Source of the DNA: Aquitalea pelogenes
GTDB lineage: Bacteria; Pseudomonadota; Gammaproteobacteria; Burkholderiales; Chromobacteriaceae
Assembly (NCBI RefSeq): GCF_001515305.1
Contig: NZ_LNQV01000013.1
Location: 36,155 to 100,154 of the forward strand
DNA length: 64,000 nt
Direction: 5' to 3'
Made by a program: the position numbers and the translations under genes. Shown here piece by piece: positions 56,188-64,000 of this stretch (its first letter is position 1; each line of letters starts with the position of its first letter). The notes under the pieces are model-generated. The model saw only the letters and a list, made by a program, of their open reading frames with translations. It was not told the origin of the DNA and did not search any database.

Positions 56188-56472
56188 TTACTCACCCAAC
56201 TCGCAAGAGCCTTGTTCATCGATCCAGCGATGTACATCCTCAGCACGCCATGCTGTAACGCGCGCTGATAGTTTCAATGGCTTCGGAAAGCTACCTTTTG
56301 CCACCATTCTCCAAAGTGTCGAATCAGAAAAAGGTAGTACAGGTCTCAGATCTGCCAAGCGAACAAACCCGTTTGCGGGTAATAGACCATAGATTTGGCA
56401 GGAGTCATGGCCCAGAGAAGTAGCAGCCGAAGTGGTGGATTGGGTAATTGTGGAATTAATTTTCGCCTTCAT
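56188..56472 (-). CDS. AlpA-like regulator (excisionase/activator type)
   Basis: A 94-residue protein (start MKAKINSTI with GGAG upstream; an ATG 12 bases earlier is possible). The core GFVRLADLRPVLPFSDSTLW, KGSFPKPLKLSARVTAWR and AEDVHRWI is the AlpA/winged-helix pattern. AlpA-type proteins of P4-like elements switch on excision or integrase genes. The N-terminal extension is Ser/Thr-rich and may be flexible. It lies between the primase and integrase genes. Confidence 0.88.
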   Translation of the reverse strand: MKAKINSTITQSTTSAATSLGHDSCQIYGLLPANGFVRLADLRPVLPFSDSTLWRMVAKGSFPKPLKLSARVTAWRAEDVHRWIDEQGSCELGE

Positions 56473-56695
56473 TTGGAGCTCCATGTCGCGAGCCAACATA
56501 GGCGATAGAAATGCAAAAAGCGCACGAGTCTACCACCCATGATTGGTACACGGGTTCAGTAGCGCTCCTGCGCTTTGGGGTTAGATTTTTACTGACATTT
56601 AAGTCAGCTTTTTCAGACTATCAAGTTGTCTCACTAAGTGTCAACAGGGTTCAATAAAATTATTCATTATGATTGCAGACTGCCTTTGTATTACA

Positions 56696-56763
56696 AACCC
56701 AGTGGGTTAAACAAAGAAACCCACGAAAAACCCAGTGGGTTTTCAAAAATAACCGACTGGGTT
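56696..56763. repeat. AACCCAGTGGGTT palindromes
   Basis: The 13-base palindrome AACCCAGTGGGTT occurs at 56696-56708 and 56729-56741, with a degenerate third copy at 56751-56763 and a half site between. They are in the AlpA-integrase interval. They look like operators or Int/Xis-type binding sites; which protein binds is not known. Confidence 0.6.
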
Positions 56764-56786
56764 TTTGATGTGTCATCTTTTACATG

Positions 56787-56811
56787 AAAAAGCCCGCCAT
56801 TTTAGGCGGGC
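56787..56811 (-). terminator. Intrinsic terminator of the integrase gene
   Basis: On the minus strand: GCCCGCC, a six-base loop, GGCGGGC and TTTTT. It lies about 45 bases after the integrase stop codon. Confidence 0.85.
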
Positions 56812-56857
56812 ATCAGAAACCAACTTGGATCAGCAAGCCATCTGCTGGTAAATGTTT

Positions 56858-58075
56858 TCAGGCGATCTTGAGCAAGGAAGTTACCTTTGCTCCTGCTTTC
56901 AAGCTATCAAGATAATCCGCCCATGCCTGCATCATTTTGGTTCGTTCAGGCAAGTACTCGGCATAGTTGTAGGTTGCCCGGATGCTATTGCGCTCTGCAT
57001 GGGCCATCTGGCGTTCGATGGCGTCACGGTTCCATCCCTGTTCATTCAGCAGGGTGGATGCCATATGGCGGAAGCCATGTCCGGTCATATCTTCTTTGCT
57101 GTATCCAAGCCGACGCAGTGCTGCATTGACCGTGTTGTCACTCATCGGCCGGCCATTCGTACGAGCGCCAGGGAATACATATTTGTTTCGACCGGTAAGG
57201 GCTTGCAGTTCAGCAAGTATGGTGACGGCTTGATGCGACAGGGGAACAAAGTGCTTTTCCCTCATTTTCATGCGCTCAGCAGGTATCACCCACATTGCGT
57301 TGTACAGATCAATTTCTTTCCATTCAGCTTGCCTTAGCTCCCCTGGGCGGACAAACACCAGCGGTGCCAGTTTGAGCGCACATTGCGTGGCAAATGTACC
57401 GCGATAGCCATCAATGGCACGAAGCAATTCGGCGATTTTTGAGGGATCCGTGATGGTCGGGAAAGATGTCTTGATTGCAGGCGCAATCGCACCGACAAGG
57501 TCTGCCGCAGGGTTGCGTTCTGCCCGACCGGTGGCTACTGCATAGCGGAATACTTGCCCGCAGTTCTGCATGGCTCGATGTGCAGTCTCGATAGCATCGC
57601 GTTTTTCGATACGCTGCAGGGTGGCCAACAATTCTGGAGCAGTAATGTCTGCAATAGGGCGACTACCGAGCCAGGGGAATATGTCCCGCTCCAGTCGGCG
57701 GATGATGCGGGTGGCGTGACCTTCACTCCATGTGGGCTTGTACTTGGTAAACCACTCTCGACTGACAGCTTCGAAACTGTTTGCAGCGTTTAGCTTGCTG
57801 GTTGCTTTGGTGACTTTACGATGCTCACCAGGGTCAATGTCCTCGGCAAGCAAACGACGAGCCTCGTCACGCTTTTCTCTTGCCTGTTTCAAGCTGGTGT
57901 CAGGATAGACCCCGAGAGCCAGCGTCTTGCGCTTGCCCAGAAAGCGGTAGTCGAGACGCCAGTACTTGCCAGTCTTGTTCACCAACAAATACATGCCTTT
58001 TTCATCAGCATATTTGGCGGGGGAACCATCCTCTTTGGGCTTGGAATTCTTGCAGGCGGTATCGGTAAGTGGCAT
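56858..58075 (-). CDS. int: P4-type tyrosine integrase
   Basis: A 405-residue integrase starting at MPLTDTACKN. The N-terminal DUF4102 arm-binding domain has YWRLDYRFLGKRKTLALG. The SAM-like core and catalytic domain follow: Arg in VRPGELRQAEW, HGFRHMASTLL with His and Arg, HAERNSIRATYNYAEYL with the likely nucleophile Tyr. It cuts and joins DNA at the 3' end of ssrA. It is transcribed away from the tmRNA end and starts about 160 bases from it, the standard place for such an integrase. A longer in-frame start lacks support. Confidence 0.93.
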   Translation of the reverse strand: MPLTDTACKNSKPKEDGSPAKYADEKGMYLLVNKTGKYWRLDYRFLGKRKTLALGVYPDTSLKQAREKRDEARRLLAEDIDPGEHRKVTKATSKLNAANSFEAVSREWFTKYKPTWSEGHATRIIRRLERDIFPWLGSRPIADITAPELLATLQRIEKRDAIETAHRAMQNCGQVFRYAVATGRAERNPAADLVGAIAPAIKTSFPTITDPSKIAELLRAIDGYRGTFATQCALKLAPLVFVRPGELRQAEWKEIDLYNAMWVIPAERMKMREKHFVPLSHQAVTILAELQALTGRNKYVFPGARTNGRPMSDNTVNAALRRLGYSKEDMTGHGFRHMASTLLNEQGWNRDAIERQMAHAERNSIRATYNYAEYLPERTKMMQAWADYLDSLKAGAKVTSLLKIA

Positions 58076-58170
58076 GACGGTATCTGCTTCTGACGGTAGG
58101 TTACGTACCGCCAAAACTACCGACACCAGTGACGGTATGTCAATCACCGTAGTGACACGCATTGACACAA

Positions 58171-58201
58171 TAAAAAACCCCGAGAGGCTTATTTCTCGGG
58201 G
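58171..58201 (-). terminator. Terminator of the tmRNA gene
   Basis: On the minus strand: CCCCGAGA, an eight-base loop, TCTCGGGG and TTTTTT. It lies about 40 bases beyond the tmRNA 3' end, and is now part of the island side. Confidence 0.75.
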
Positions 58202-58208
58202 TTCTTGG

Positions 58209-58275
58209 CACACCGTGATACGGTGTGAAATGCTAATTTGGTGGAGGCGGCGGGAATCGAACCCGCGTCCGAAAG
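58209..58275. other. Attachment region at the tmRNA 3' end (right border)
   Basis: It includes the hairpin CACACCGT-GAT-ACGGTGTG (58209-58227) and the tmRNA 3' end from 58239. Integrases of this type recombine within the T-arm and acceptor sequence of the tmRNA. The hairpin may help Int binding; this is inferred. Confidence 0.55.
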
Positions 58276-58603
58276 TCCTCTACAGTGAGTTCTACATACT
58301 TAGTCGTGTCATTTGGATTTAACCTCTGCTACGCCGACGGACAGGCTGAGCTTTGGCGAGTTACCTAAAGTTTCGCACCAGACCAAGTAACCCGGAAAGG
58401 CACTAGCAGATGTAAAGTGACACTACAGGGTTTTGACGCCCCCGGCCCATCTGCGAACCGTTGTAGTGTCTAGCCGGCCGTTAGGCTGCTAGAGCGTAAG
58501 TTTCGTCGTTTGCGACTAAAAAAATTCAGTGTTTTACGGGATGACTGAAATCCCGGTATGCCCCCATCTGCTTCGCAACCCCCGTCGAAACCAGGTCGCC
58601 CCC
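58239..58603 (-). ncRNA. ssrA: tmRNA (SsrA)
   Basis: The 5' end GGGGGCGACCTGGTTTCGAC and the 3' end with GGTTCGATTCCCGCCGCC and terminal CCA (encoded) form the tRNA-like part. Between them lies the resume codon region and the tag reading frame, which gives ANDETYALAA followed by TAA. About 365 bases, a usual size. It frees stalled ribosomes and tags the incomplete peptide for degradation. Its 3' end is the integration target of the island and is kept intact. Confidence 0.97.
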
Positions 58604-58671
58604 AGATAAGACTGACGATTATATAGATAAACCGTGCTCAGCACCAGCCCGGCTGTGCCGGGTGATCTGGC

Positions 58672-59121
58672 TTACTTGCTGGCGATCTGCACGCCCTGGG
58701 CGTCCTTGTCGGTGTTGTAGCGGACAACAAGGTGTTTTGCCGGTACGCCGGATGCCACCAGGAACTGTTTCACCGCCACGGCACGGGCGTGGGCCACGGC
58801 GCGGCCATGGTGGCAGTAACCACGGATAATCAGCTTCTTGCTGGACTGGAAGCTGGCAATCTGGCGCAGGATCTGGCCTTTGCCTGCCTCATCCAGCTCG
58901 CGGCTGTCGGCAGCAAACGGAATGAAAGACGGGTTGGCTGCCATATTGGCATCAATCTTCTTCTCCAGCGCGGCCTTGGCCAGGGCTGCGCTGTCCACCA
59001 CCGGCTTGGCTGCTTGCGGTGCCACGGCTTGCGGGGCAACAGCGGGGGCTTGCGGCGGTTTGTGGCTGGAACAGGCAGACAGGGCAACAGTGGCAAGGCA
59101 GCAAAGCAGAATGCGTTTCAT
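58672..59121 (-). CDS. OmpA-family lipoprotein
   Basis: A 149-residue protein (start MKRILLCCL). A lipoprotein signal ends LSACSS, so the Cys is lipidated and the protein is membrane-bound. A Pro/Ala/Val-rich linker (about residues 22-50) leads into an OmpA-like domain with FIPFAADSRELDEAG and IIRGYCHHGRAVAHARAVAV. The domain binds peptidoglycan in relatives. The C-terminal part is short. It is the first gene beyond ssrA and belongs to the chromosome. Confidence 0.85.
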   Translation of the reverse strand: MKRILLCCLATVALSACSSHKPPQAPAVAPQAVAPQAAKPVVDSAALAKAALEKKIDANMAANPSFIPFAADSRELDEAGKGQILRQIASFQSSKKLIIRGYCHHGRAVAHARAVAVKQFLVASGVPAKHLVVRYNTDKDAQGVQIASK

Positions 59122-59374
59122 GTTGGTTTTTTCCAGTAGGGGAAGAGGAGGGTGCGGTAAGGCACCCATGCGCGGCACAGCGCCGCCTGTCTGTATAACG
59201 CGGTTAATCCCGGCGGGATGACAAGCCTGTATGGGAATTTGCTAATGTAATGCAGCTGTTGCCCCCGGCCATGTCGCAGCCGGGGCAAATGATGGCGTGC
59301 AAGGGCAGCCCGCCATGCTGCTGGCCATGCTAGTTTTGTGGCTGGTTTTCAAACTTTCCCGCACAGGAGGTGAC

Positions 59375-60058
59375 ATGCCCGCCACCGTGACACCCGGCCC
59401 GCAGGCCGTTGGCCCGCAGTATTCGCTTGGCAAGATGCTGCACGCCCGCGACCGCACCTTTGATGCCATTCACCGCATTGCCGCGCACATTCAACCCGGC
59501 ATGACGGAGCAGCAAGCCAAGCAGCTGGCCAAGGCCACGCTGGAAGACATGGGCATGGAACGCATCTGGCACGCCATCGTCATCCGCTTTGGCAGTAGCA
59601 CCCTGAAAACCTTCAAGCAGAAAAACGACCCGGACAATGTGCTGGGTGAGGACGATATCTATTTCATCGACCTGGGTGTGGTGTGGGATGGGCACGAAGG
59701 GGACAGCGGCGCCAGCTTTGTCACCGGCAATAACCCGGCCATGCGTGCTTGCGTGGATGCCTGCCATGCCTTGTGGCAGATGGTGAGCCAGTATTGGCAA
59801 GCCACCGGCTGTGCCGGGACTGCGCTATACGACTATGCTGCCGAGCGCGCGGCAGCGCTGGGCTGGCAGCTGAATCTGGAAGTGCGGGGCCACCGCGTGT
59901 CCGACTTTCCGCACGCCATTTATCAGGCGGGCAAACTGGGCGACTTTGCCGACTGTCCGGACGCCGGTGTGTGGATTCTGGAAATCCAGATCCGCCATCC
60001 ATCCCTGCCTTACGGCGCGTTTTACGAAGACCTGCTGGTACGCCAGCCCGCGCCATGA
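59375..60058 (+). CDS. M24-family metallopeptidase-like protein
   Basis: A 227-residue protein starting at MPATVTPG with AGGAGG upstream. It has the creatinase/aminopeptidase (M24) layout: IDLGVVWDGHEGDSG with metal-binding Asp residues, GHRVSDFPHA with a His, and a C-terminal EIQIRHP with a Glu. It is shorter than methionine aminopeptidase-type enzymes, and not all ligands are in their usual places. It may act on X-Pro peptides or have another role; this is not decided. Confidence 0.75.
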   Translation: MPATVTPGPQAVGPQYSLGKMLHARDRTFDAIHRIAAHIQPGMTEQQAKQLAKATLEDMGMERIWHAIVIRFGSSTLKTFKQKNDPDNVLGEDDIYFIDLGVVWDGHEGDSGASFVTGNNPAMRACVDACHALWQMVSQYWQATGCAGTALYDYAAERAAALGWQLNLEVRGHRVSDFPHAIYQAGKLGDFADCPDAGVWILEIQIRHPSLPYGAFYEDLLVRQPAP

Positions 60059-60074
60059 CGCCAGCGCAGCATGC

Positions 60075-60098
60075 AAAACGCCGGCAAGCGCCGGCGTT
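60075..60098 (-). terminator. Intrinsic terminator of the DUF2846 gene
   Basis: On the minus strand: AACGCCGGC, a four-base loop, GCCGGCGTT and TT. It sits between convergent genes and may serve both. Confidence 0.65.
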
Positions 60099-60124
60099 GA
60101 AATGTGTGACAGCCCGTTGCCAGA

Positions 60125-60589
60125 TCAGGGCGTACCGTCGCAATGGCCGCCCTTGGCCAGTTCCAGCTTCAGCACGTCAGCCTTGCCTTGTTCTTCCGTC
60201 ACCGGCTCCAGCCCGGCACCGCCCACAAACACGCCCAGCTTGATGTACTGGCGGACAAAGTAGTTACGGCCCGCTTCGGTCATCAATTCGATGGTGTTGG
60301 CAGAGAATTCCGATTCAGTGTCCAGCTTGTGCATCATCCCGCCAGCCACCTCGGTGCGGAAGAACACGTCCGGAGCACTTTCACCCACACACTTGCCATC
60401 AACAAAAATGTCTTTCTTCAGCGCCTTGCCCACAAAGCTGTTGCGGTAAATGTAAAGCCCGGCCTTGCCTGCGGAAGGGGCGGCAAAGGTTTTGGCGCGG
60501 GCGGATTCTTCTTTGGACGCCATGTCGACCGAGGCACAGCCGGTCAGCAGTGCGGCAGCGATAAGGGCAGCAGCGGTGCAAATCTTCAC
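60125..60589 (-). CDS. DUF2846 lipoprotein
   Basis: A 154-residue lipoprotein: signal ICTAAALIAAALLTGC with the lipobox LTGC, then AGLYIYRNSFVGKALKKDIF and VGESAPDVFFRTEV, typical of DUF2846. Such proteins are bound to the outer membrane or its inner face; their function is not known. A complete gene with a promoter to the right. Confidence 0.85.
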   Translation of the reverse strand: MKICTAAALIAAALLTGCASVDMASKEESARAKTFAAPSAGKAGLYIYRNSFVGKALKKDIFVDGKCVGESAPDVFFRTEVAGGMMHKLDTESEFSANTIELMTEAGRNYFVRQYIKLGVFVGGAGLEPVTEEQGKADVLKLELAKGGHCDGTP

Positions 60590-60785
60590 AACATTCTCCA
60601 GTGATGCGTTAACAAATATTTACATTTTACCGGATTATTCTCACGTCATGAAGATTAATGACAAATAATTTATCCGCAGCACTGCCATTACCAGGCAGGC
60701 ACTGACAAATGTCCAGCTGGTGACGACTGCCCCTGCATTAACTACAATAGCTATTCATCTATCTATTCAAGTATTCATTCATGCC

Positions 60786-62090
60786 ATGTCACGTCATGCC
60801 GAAACCCTGCGCCAGCAACTGGCTGGCGGACTGCGCACCGCGCGGCAACTTGTTGAAATAACAGGGCTAAGTCAGCCAACGGTGTCCCGTGCGCTGGCGG
60901 CGCTGGGTGACGATGTGCTGCGCCTGGGGGCCGGGCCAGCTATTCACTACGCACTGCGTGATAGCGCGCGCAGCCAGTTGGCGGTGCCGGTTTATCGTGT
61001 CAGCGATGCCGGGCAGATCGTGGAGCTGGGCCACCTGCTGCCAGTGCGGCCAGACGGCTTTGTCATGCAGCAGACCGATGGCGTATGGCTGCACAGCAGC
61101 GGGCTGCCGTGGTGGCTGGAGGACATGCGGCCGCAAGGCTATCTGGGCCGTGCCTATGCAGCGGCCCACGCCGTCAGCCTGGGCCTGCCTGCCAATCCGG
61201 AGCACTGGGGCGATGCCGACATCCTGCGCGCCTTGCTGGTCCATGGCCATGACATCATTGGCAACCTGCTGATTGGCGACGCCGCCCGTCAGCACTTCCT
61301 GTCCATGCCGCAGCCACAGCCGGTGGAGCGTGCCACGCACTATCCGGCGCTGGCGCTGGCTGCCAGCGCGGGCGAGCTGCCCGGTTCCTCTGCCGGGGGC
61401 GAACAGCCCAAGTTCTGTGCCTACACCGAGCACGGCCATGTGCTGGTGAAATTCACCGCCGCCGAAGACAACGCCGTCAGTCAGCGCTGGCGCGACCTGC
61501 TGCTGGCCGAGCACCTGGCACTGGCCATGCTGGGCGTCAGCACCAGCTTGTGGGATTTCGGCAGCCAGCGCTTTCTGGAAGTACCGCGCTTCGACCGCAT
61601 CGGCCCGCTGGGGCGGGTGGCGGTGTTCTCCTTGCGTGCGCTGGATGCCGAATTTGTCGGCGCTGCCCATGCGCCGTGGCCGGTGGTGGTGCAACGGCTG
61701 ATAGCGGCAGGCCATGTCACGCCCCAGTCGCAAGCCGGTGCCGCCTTGCTGTGGGCGTTTGGCACGCTGATTGGCAATACCGACATGCACAGCGGCAACC
61801 TGTCCTTCACCAGCCTGCATGGCCGCCCCTACCAGATGGCCCCGGCCTACGACATGCTGCCCATGGCCTTTGCCCCGCGCGGTGGTGGGGCACTGGCCGA
61901 CACCTTGCCCGAGGCCAATCTGCGCGCCGAAGTGCCCGCCGACATCTGGCGACAGGCCCTGACGCTGGCGCAGGACTTCCACGCCCGGCTGCGGGCGCAT
62001 GACGGTTTCTCCGCCCGTTTTGCTCCCTGCATTGCTGCGCTGGGCGCGCATATCGACACAGCCGCTGCGCGCATTGCGAGGCTGGGCTGA
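60786..62090 (+). CDS. yjjJ: HipA-family protein YjjJ
   Basis: A 434-residue protein starting at MSRHAETLRQQL. The N-terminal winged helix (ARQLVEITGLSQPTVSRALAA) is fused to a HipA kinase-like body. The kinase part has GSSAGGEQPKFC, VLVKFT, GNTDMHSGNLSF (about residue 330) and PAYDMLPMAF. This fits YjjJ, a single-gene HipA relative with a built-in DNA-binding domain. HipA proteins phosphorylate translation factors such as GltX and cause persistence. Toxicity was reported for E. coli YjjJ. No separate hipB is next to it. Confidence 0.88.
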   Translation: MSRHAETLRQQLAGGLRTARQLVEITGLSQPTVSRALAALGDDVLRLGAGPAIHYALRDSARSQLAVPVYRVSDAGQIVELGHLLPVRPDGFVMQQTDGVWLHSSGLPWWLEDMRPQGYLGRAYAAAHAVSLGLPANPEHWGDADILRALLVHGHDIIGNLLIGDAARQHFLSMPQPQPVERATHYPALALAASAGELPGSSAGGEQPKFCAYTEHGHVLVKFTAAEDNAVSQRWRDLLLAEHLALAMLGVSTSLWDFGSQRFLEVPRFDRIGPLGRVAVFSLRALDAEFVGAAHAPWPVVVQRLIAAGHVTPQSQAGAALLWAFGTLIGNTDMHSGNLSFTSLHGRPYQMAPAYDMLPMAFAPRGGGALADTLPEANLRAEVPADIWRQALTLAQDFHARLRAHDGFSARFAPCIAALGAHIDTAAARIARLG

Positions 62091-62219
62091 GCTGGTGAGT
62101 ATTGATGGATATGTTCGGATTTGCTCAAGGTCATACAAGCTAGCAATGAATCCCTGATGGAATGACCGTGAATTGCAATTGATGCAAAATGGCTATTTTA
62201 CTCCCTGCAAGGAAAAGTT

Positions 62220-62840
62220 ATGGCCGGCCCTGTTGCAAAGAATTCAATTGTCAAAGCGTGTCTTGATGGCATTGAAAACGCACAAAATGCCTACAACGAA
62301 ATGTCCGGCTCCTGGGTGTGCTGGGGTCCGGAATACTTCATCACCACCGAAATTGCGCGTTCGTTGGCCACGCTGGAAGGCACTAAATACATCACGCTAG
62401 AAAACGGCACCTATGCAGCACTGACAGATGCCAATGCCACCGGGCGCGGTAAGTTCCATCCTGATATTCGCATTGAAGGACGGGTCGACATTGTCCTGTG
62501 GTGGGCAAATGAAACACCCCGTGCGGTGATAGAAGTCAAAAACAATGTCCGCAATATTTCTAACTACCAAAGCGATATCAAGCGCATACAAACCATCCTG
62601 GCACGCAAAAGCGACCAAAGTACCCTCAAGTTTGGAGTGTTCGCCTTTTATACTGACTTTCGGGCTGAGGATCTGGGCGAAGCCAATGAGCGGCTTGCTC
62701 GCAGGCTGGACACCATTAAATCCAATGTCGACAAACTGTTAGGCCCAGGTTTTACCGCCACTATTGAGCACAATGAGGTCAAAGCCCCCGTCAATGGCTG
62801 GGCATGGGCTGCCGTTTGCGTAGTTATTTCCCGCAGCTGA
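62220..62840 (+). CDS. Unknown protein with possible PD-(D/E)XK core
   Basis: A 206-residue protein starting at an ATG with AAGGA upstream. The stretch GRVDIVLWW, then RAVIEVKN (D, then E-x-K after about 13 residues) fits a PD-(D/E)XK nuclease-type core, and the preceding YFITTEIARSL and GKFHPDIR support a complete small domain. No known family is recognised. It stands alone between yjjJ and an opposite-strand gene. Confidence 0.6.
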   Translation: MAGPVAKNSIVKACLDGIENAQNAYNEMSGSWVCWGPEYFITTEIARSLATLEGTKYITLENGTYAALTDANATGRGKFHPDIRIEGRVDIVLWWANETPRAVIEVKNNVRNISNYQSDIKRIQTILARKSDQSTLKFGVFAFYTDFRAEDLGEANERLARRLDTIKSNVDKLLGPGFTATIEHNEVKAPVNGWAWAAVCVVISRS

Positions 62841-62893
62841 TGTTTGTTAACCCGGCCTACTACTGGCAAGTGTTAGGCCGGGATGGTTACTCC

Positions 62894-63580
62894 TCAGTCA
62901 CCTTGTCTTGTTCCTGTCTCCGCCGCTTCCACCCGCCACGCCTGTTTGTGCATCCGTCTGGCCAATAGCTGATGGCAAGCCTCCGCCAGCCGCAGCAATT
63001 CGACATTGCTGCTGGGCAAACCATCCGGCGCGGCAATGTGCTGGGCCAAAGCCTGCAAGGGCGTGGCCTGGCTGTTGAGTGCCACCAGTCGGCCATGTGC
63101 ATGGCGGCTGGCGTGGTTGGGGGTGTAATGCAGCGTCAGCAGCCAATGGCCGTGCTGCCAGCCTTGTCCCTGTTCCAGAACCGCACGTAATACCGCATGG
63201 CTGATCTGCTGCCCGGCCTCGGCGGCCATGGCCAGTGCCTGGTCGTGGCGTGGCGCGTCGCTTGGGCGTTGCTGCAGGGCGGGAAGGATTTGGCGGTTCA
63301 GCCAGTGGCGCAGCCGTTGTGTTGCCGGGCGATGGATTTGGCGCAGCGCCTGTTGCAGGGTGTTTTCCGGCCAGTAGTGTTGCTGGTTGTCGTGCTGTGG
63401 GTGCTGGCAGCCGGGGTGTTGTTGGAGGATGAGTTGCAGGCGATGGCGCAGCCGTGGGCCGAATAGTTGCAGGATGTCGTCACCGTGCAGGCAGCAGGTG
63501 TGGGGGTGGAGGTGCAGGCGGATGGGTTTGCCGAGGTAGGACAGGGTAAGGGGAGGGGGATGCAGCTTGGTTTCGGTCAT
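62894..63580 (-). CDS. Unknown protein
   Basis: A 228-residue protein starting at MTETKLHPPPLTL with AAGGAC upstream. It is rich in His, Gln and Leu. The N-terminal part (LSYLGKPIRLHLHPHTCCLH and DDILQLFG) is faintly like the start of BRO/antirepressor domains, but this is not enough for a call. No partner gene is close. Confidence 0.55.
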   Translation of the reverse strand: MTETKLHPPPLTLSYLGKPIRLHLHPHTCCLHGDDILQLFGPRLRHRLQLILQQHPGCQHPQHDNQQHYWPENTLQQALRQIHRPATQRLRHWLNRQILPALQQRPSDAPRHDQALAMAAEAGQQISHAVLRAVLEQGQGWQHGHWLLTLHYTPNHASRHAHGRLVALNSQATPLQALAQHIAAPDGLPSSNVELLRLAEACHQLLARRMHKQAWRVEAAETGTRQGD

Positions 63581-64000
63581 GGCGATGTCCTTCACGTGCA
63601 ATAGACGCAAGTTAATAGGTTGCTTACTTGGTTTTTTGCTGGTGATGGGTCGCCAAACCCGATGCGTTGTTTAACGCAAGTCTTGGAGGCTAGCGGTCAA
63701 TATCCATTGCGGCAATAGATAGTTGTGCGAGTGGGATTGACCAATGGTTCAGCCCTAAGCGGGAATCCGCTGCGCGGATGATGTTTTGTGTTGCCGCTTC
63801 CGCGCGGCGGACGGGAAAGGGATCTTTGCTTGGCCAAAGATCCCTTTCATCCCTAAAGGCCACCCAGCAAGCATGGCCTGCGGCTGCCCGACAGGCCCCG
63901 ACCGGTGCGAGGCGCGCCTGAACTCGCGATTTGCTAACGTCAAATCGCTCAGACATTGCAGGCGCTTAACACCTCGCCCCGGCCACCCGTCGGCATGCTT
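63581..64000. other. Non-coding end with a long hairpin
   Basis: No gene is supported. AAAGGGATCTTTG (63816-63828) and CAAAGATCCCTTT (63835-63847) are perfect 13-base arms around a six-base loop, with repeat-like GC-rich sequence around it. It may be a dispersed palindromic unit or a terminator of a gene beyond the window. Confidence 0.4.

Larger units (their letters stand above)
13663..58275. mobile_element. ssrA-integrated genomic island carrying defence systems
   Basis: The right border is fixed by an integrase whose gene starts about 160 bases from the tmRNA 3' end. The left border is inferred from the degenerate copy of that end at 13663. Between lie a P4-like integration and replication module (integrase, AlpA-like protein, Toprim primase, DUF927 helicase) and about 38 kb of cargo, nearly all defence genes. 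No structural phage genes and no conjugation genes are seen. This fits a satellite-like integrative island mobilised by a helper. Size about 44.6 kb. Confidence 0.7.

Noticed and set aside
60867..62138. Minus-strand open frame of 423 codons opposite yjjJ
   Set aside because: The plus strand encodes a complete HipA-family protein with clear motifs; the opposite frame has none.
63690..63956. Minus-strand frame of 88 codons near the right end
   Set aside because: It runs through a long palindrome and repeat-like sequence; no ribosome site or domain.

Overview
The window looks like part of a betaproteobacterial chromosome, probably Chromobacteriaceae (Chromobacterium, Aquitalea or Vogesella relatives). 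The reasons are a GC-rich coding style, a tmRNA (58239-58603, minus strand) encoding the tag ANDETYALAA that is typical of Neisseriales and related betaproteobacteria, and the flanking housekeeping genes. No 16S rRNA or tRNA gene is present to settle the genus.

Left flank (1-13.3 kb), ordinary chromosome: a PLP-dependent Cys/Met enzyme (partial), a histone-deacetylase-like amidohydrolase facing an Lrp/AsnC regulator, a chemotaxis receptor with a PilZ domain (frameshifted), a TetR plus rifampicin-phosphotransferase-like operon with a perfect TetR-type operator, a predicted membrane peptidase, a DUF3224 protein facing an AraC regulator, an APC permease (frameshifted), and a small membrane protein facing a MerR regulator with a MerR-type operator between them. 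From 13.34 to 13.68 kb lie a LysR remnant, the N-terminus of a decayed integrase, and a degenerate copy of the tmRNA 3' end.

Genomic island (about 13.66-58.28 kb): about 44.6 kb integrated at the 3' end of ssrA. The ssrA-proximal end holds a P4-type integrase, an AlpA-like regulator, a Toprim primase, a DUF927 helicase, and a non-coding stretch with nine GGGAAC/GTTCCC motifs that may be an origin. The cargo is almost entirely anti-phage. It contains (i) a sigma-54 activator with a CARF-like N-terminus, next to a sigma-54 promoter in front of a type I restriction-modification operon; (ii) a JAMM-like protein, a secreted protein and a GmrSD-type DUF262/DUF1524 endonuclease; (iii) an operon of vWA (TerY-like), PP2C phosphatase, kinase, SF1 helicase, winged-helix protein, coiled-coil McrB-like ATPase and DUF2357/McrC-like protein, flanked by two near-identical DUF4258 genes, each with its own sigma-54-type promoter; (iv) RmuC; (v) a probable type III Druantia pair (DruH, DruE).

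The most interesting reading is that the CARF-type sigma-54 activator controls several defence loci in the island through matching -24/-12 promoters, and that the TerY-P/helicase/McrBC-like operon is one phospho-regulated defence system.

Right flank (58.6-64 kb), chromosome again: an OmpA-like lipoprotein, an M24-family peptidase-like protein, a DUF2846 lipoprotein, a HipA-family YjjJ protein, an orphan protein with a possible PD-(D/E)XK core, and an unknown protein.

Caution: five genes (MCP, APC permease, kinase, helicase, second DUF4258) are each broken by what looks like one missing base, and a sixth is shifted the other way. That density suggests sequencing errors, so these genes may be intact in the organism.
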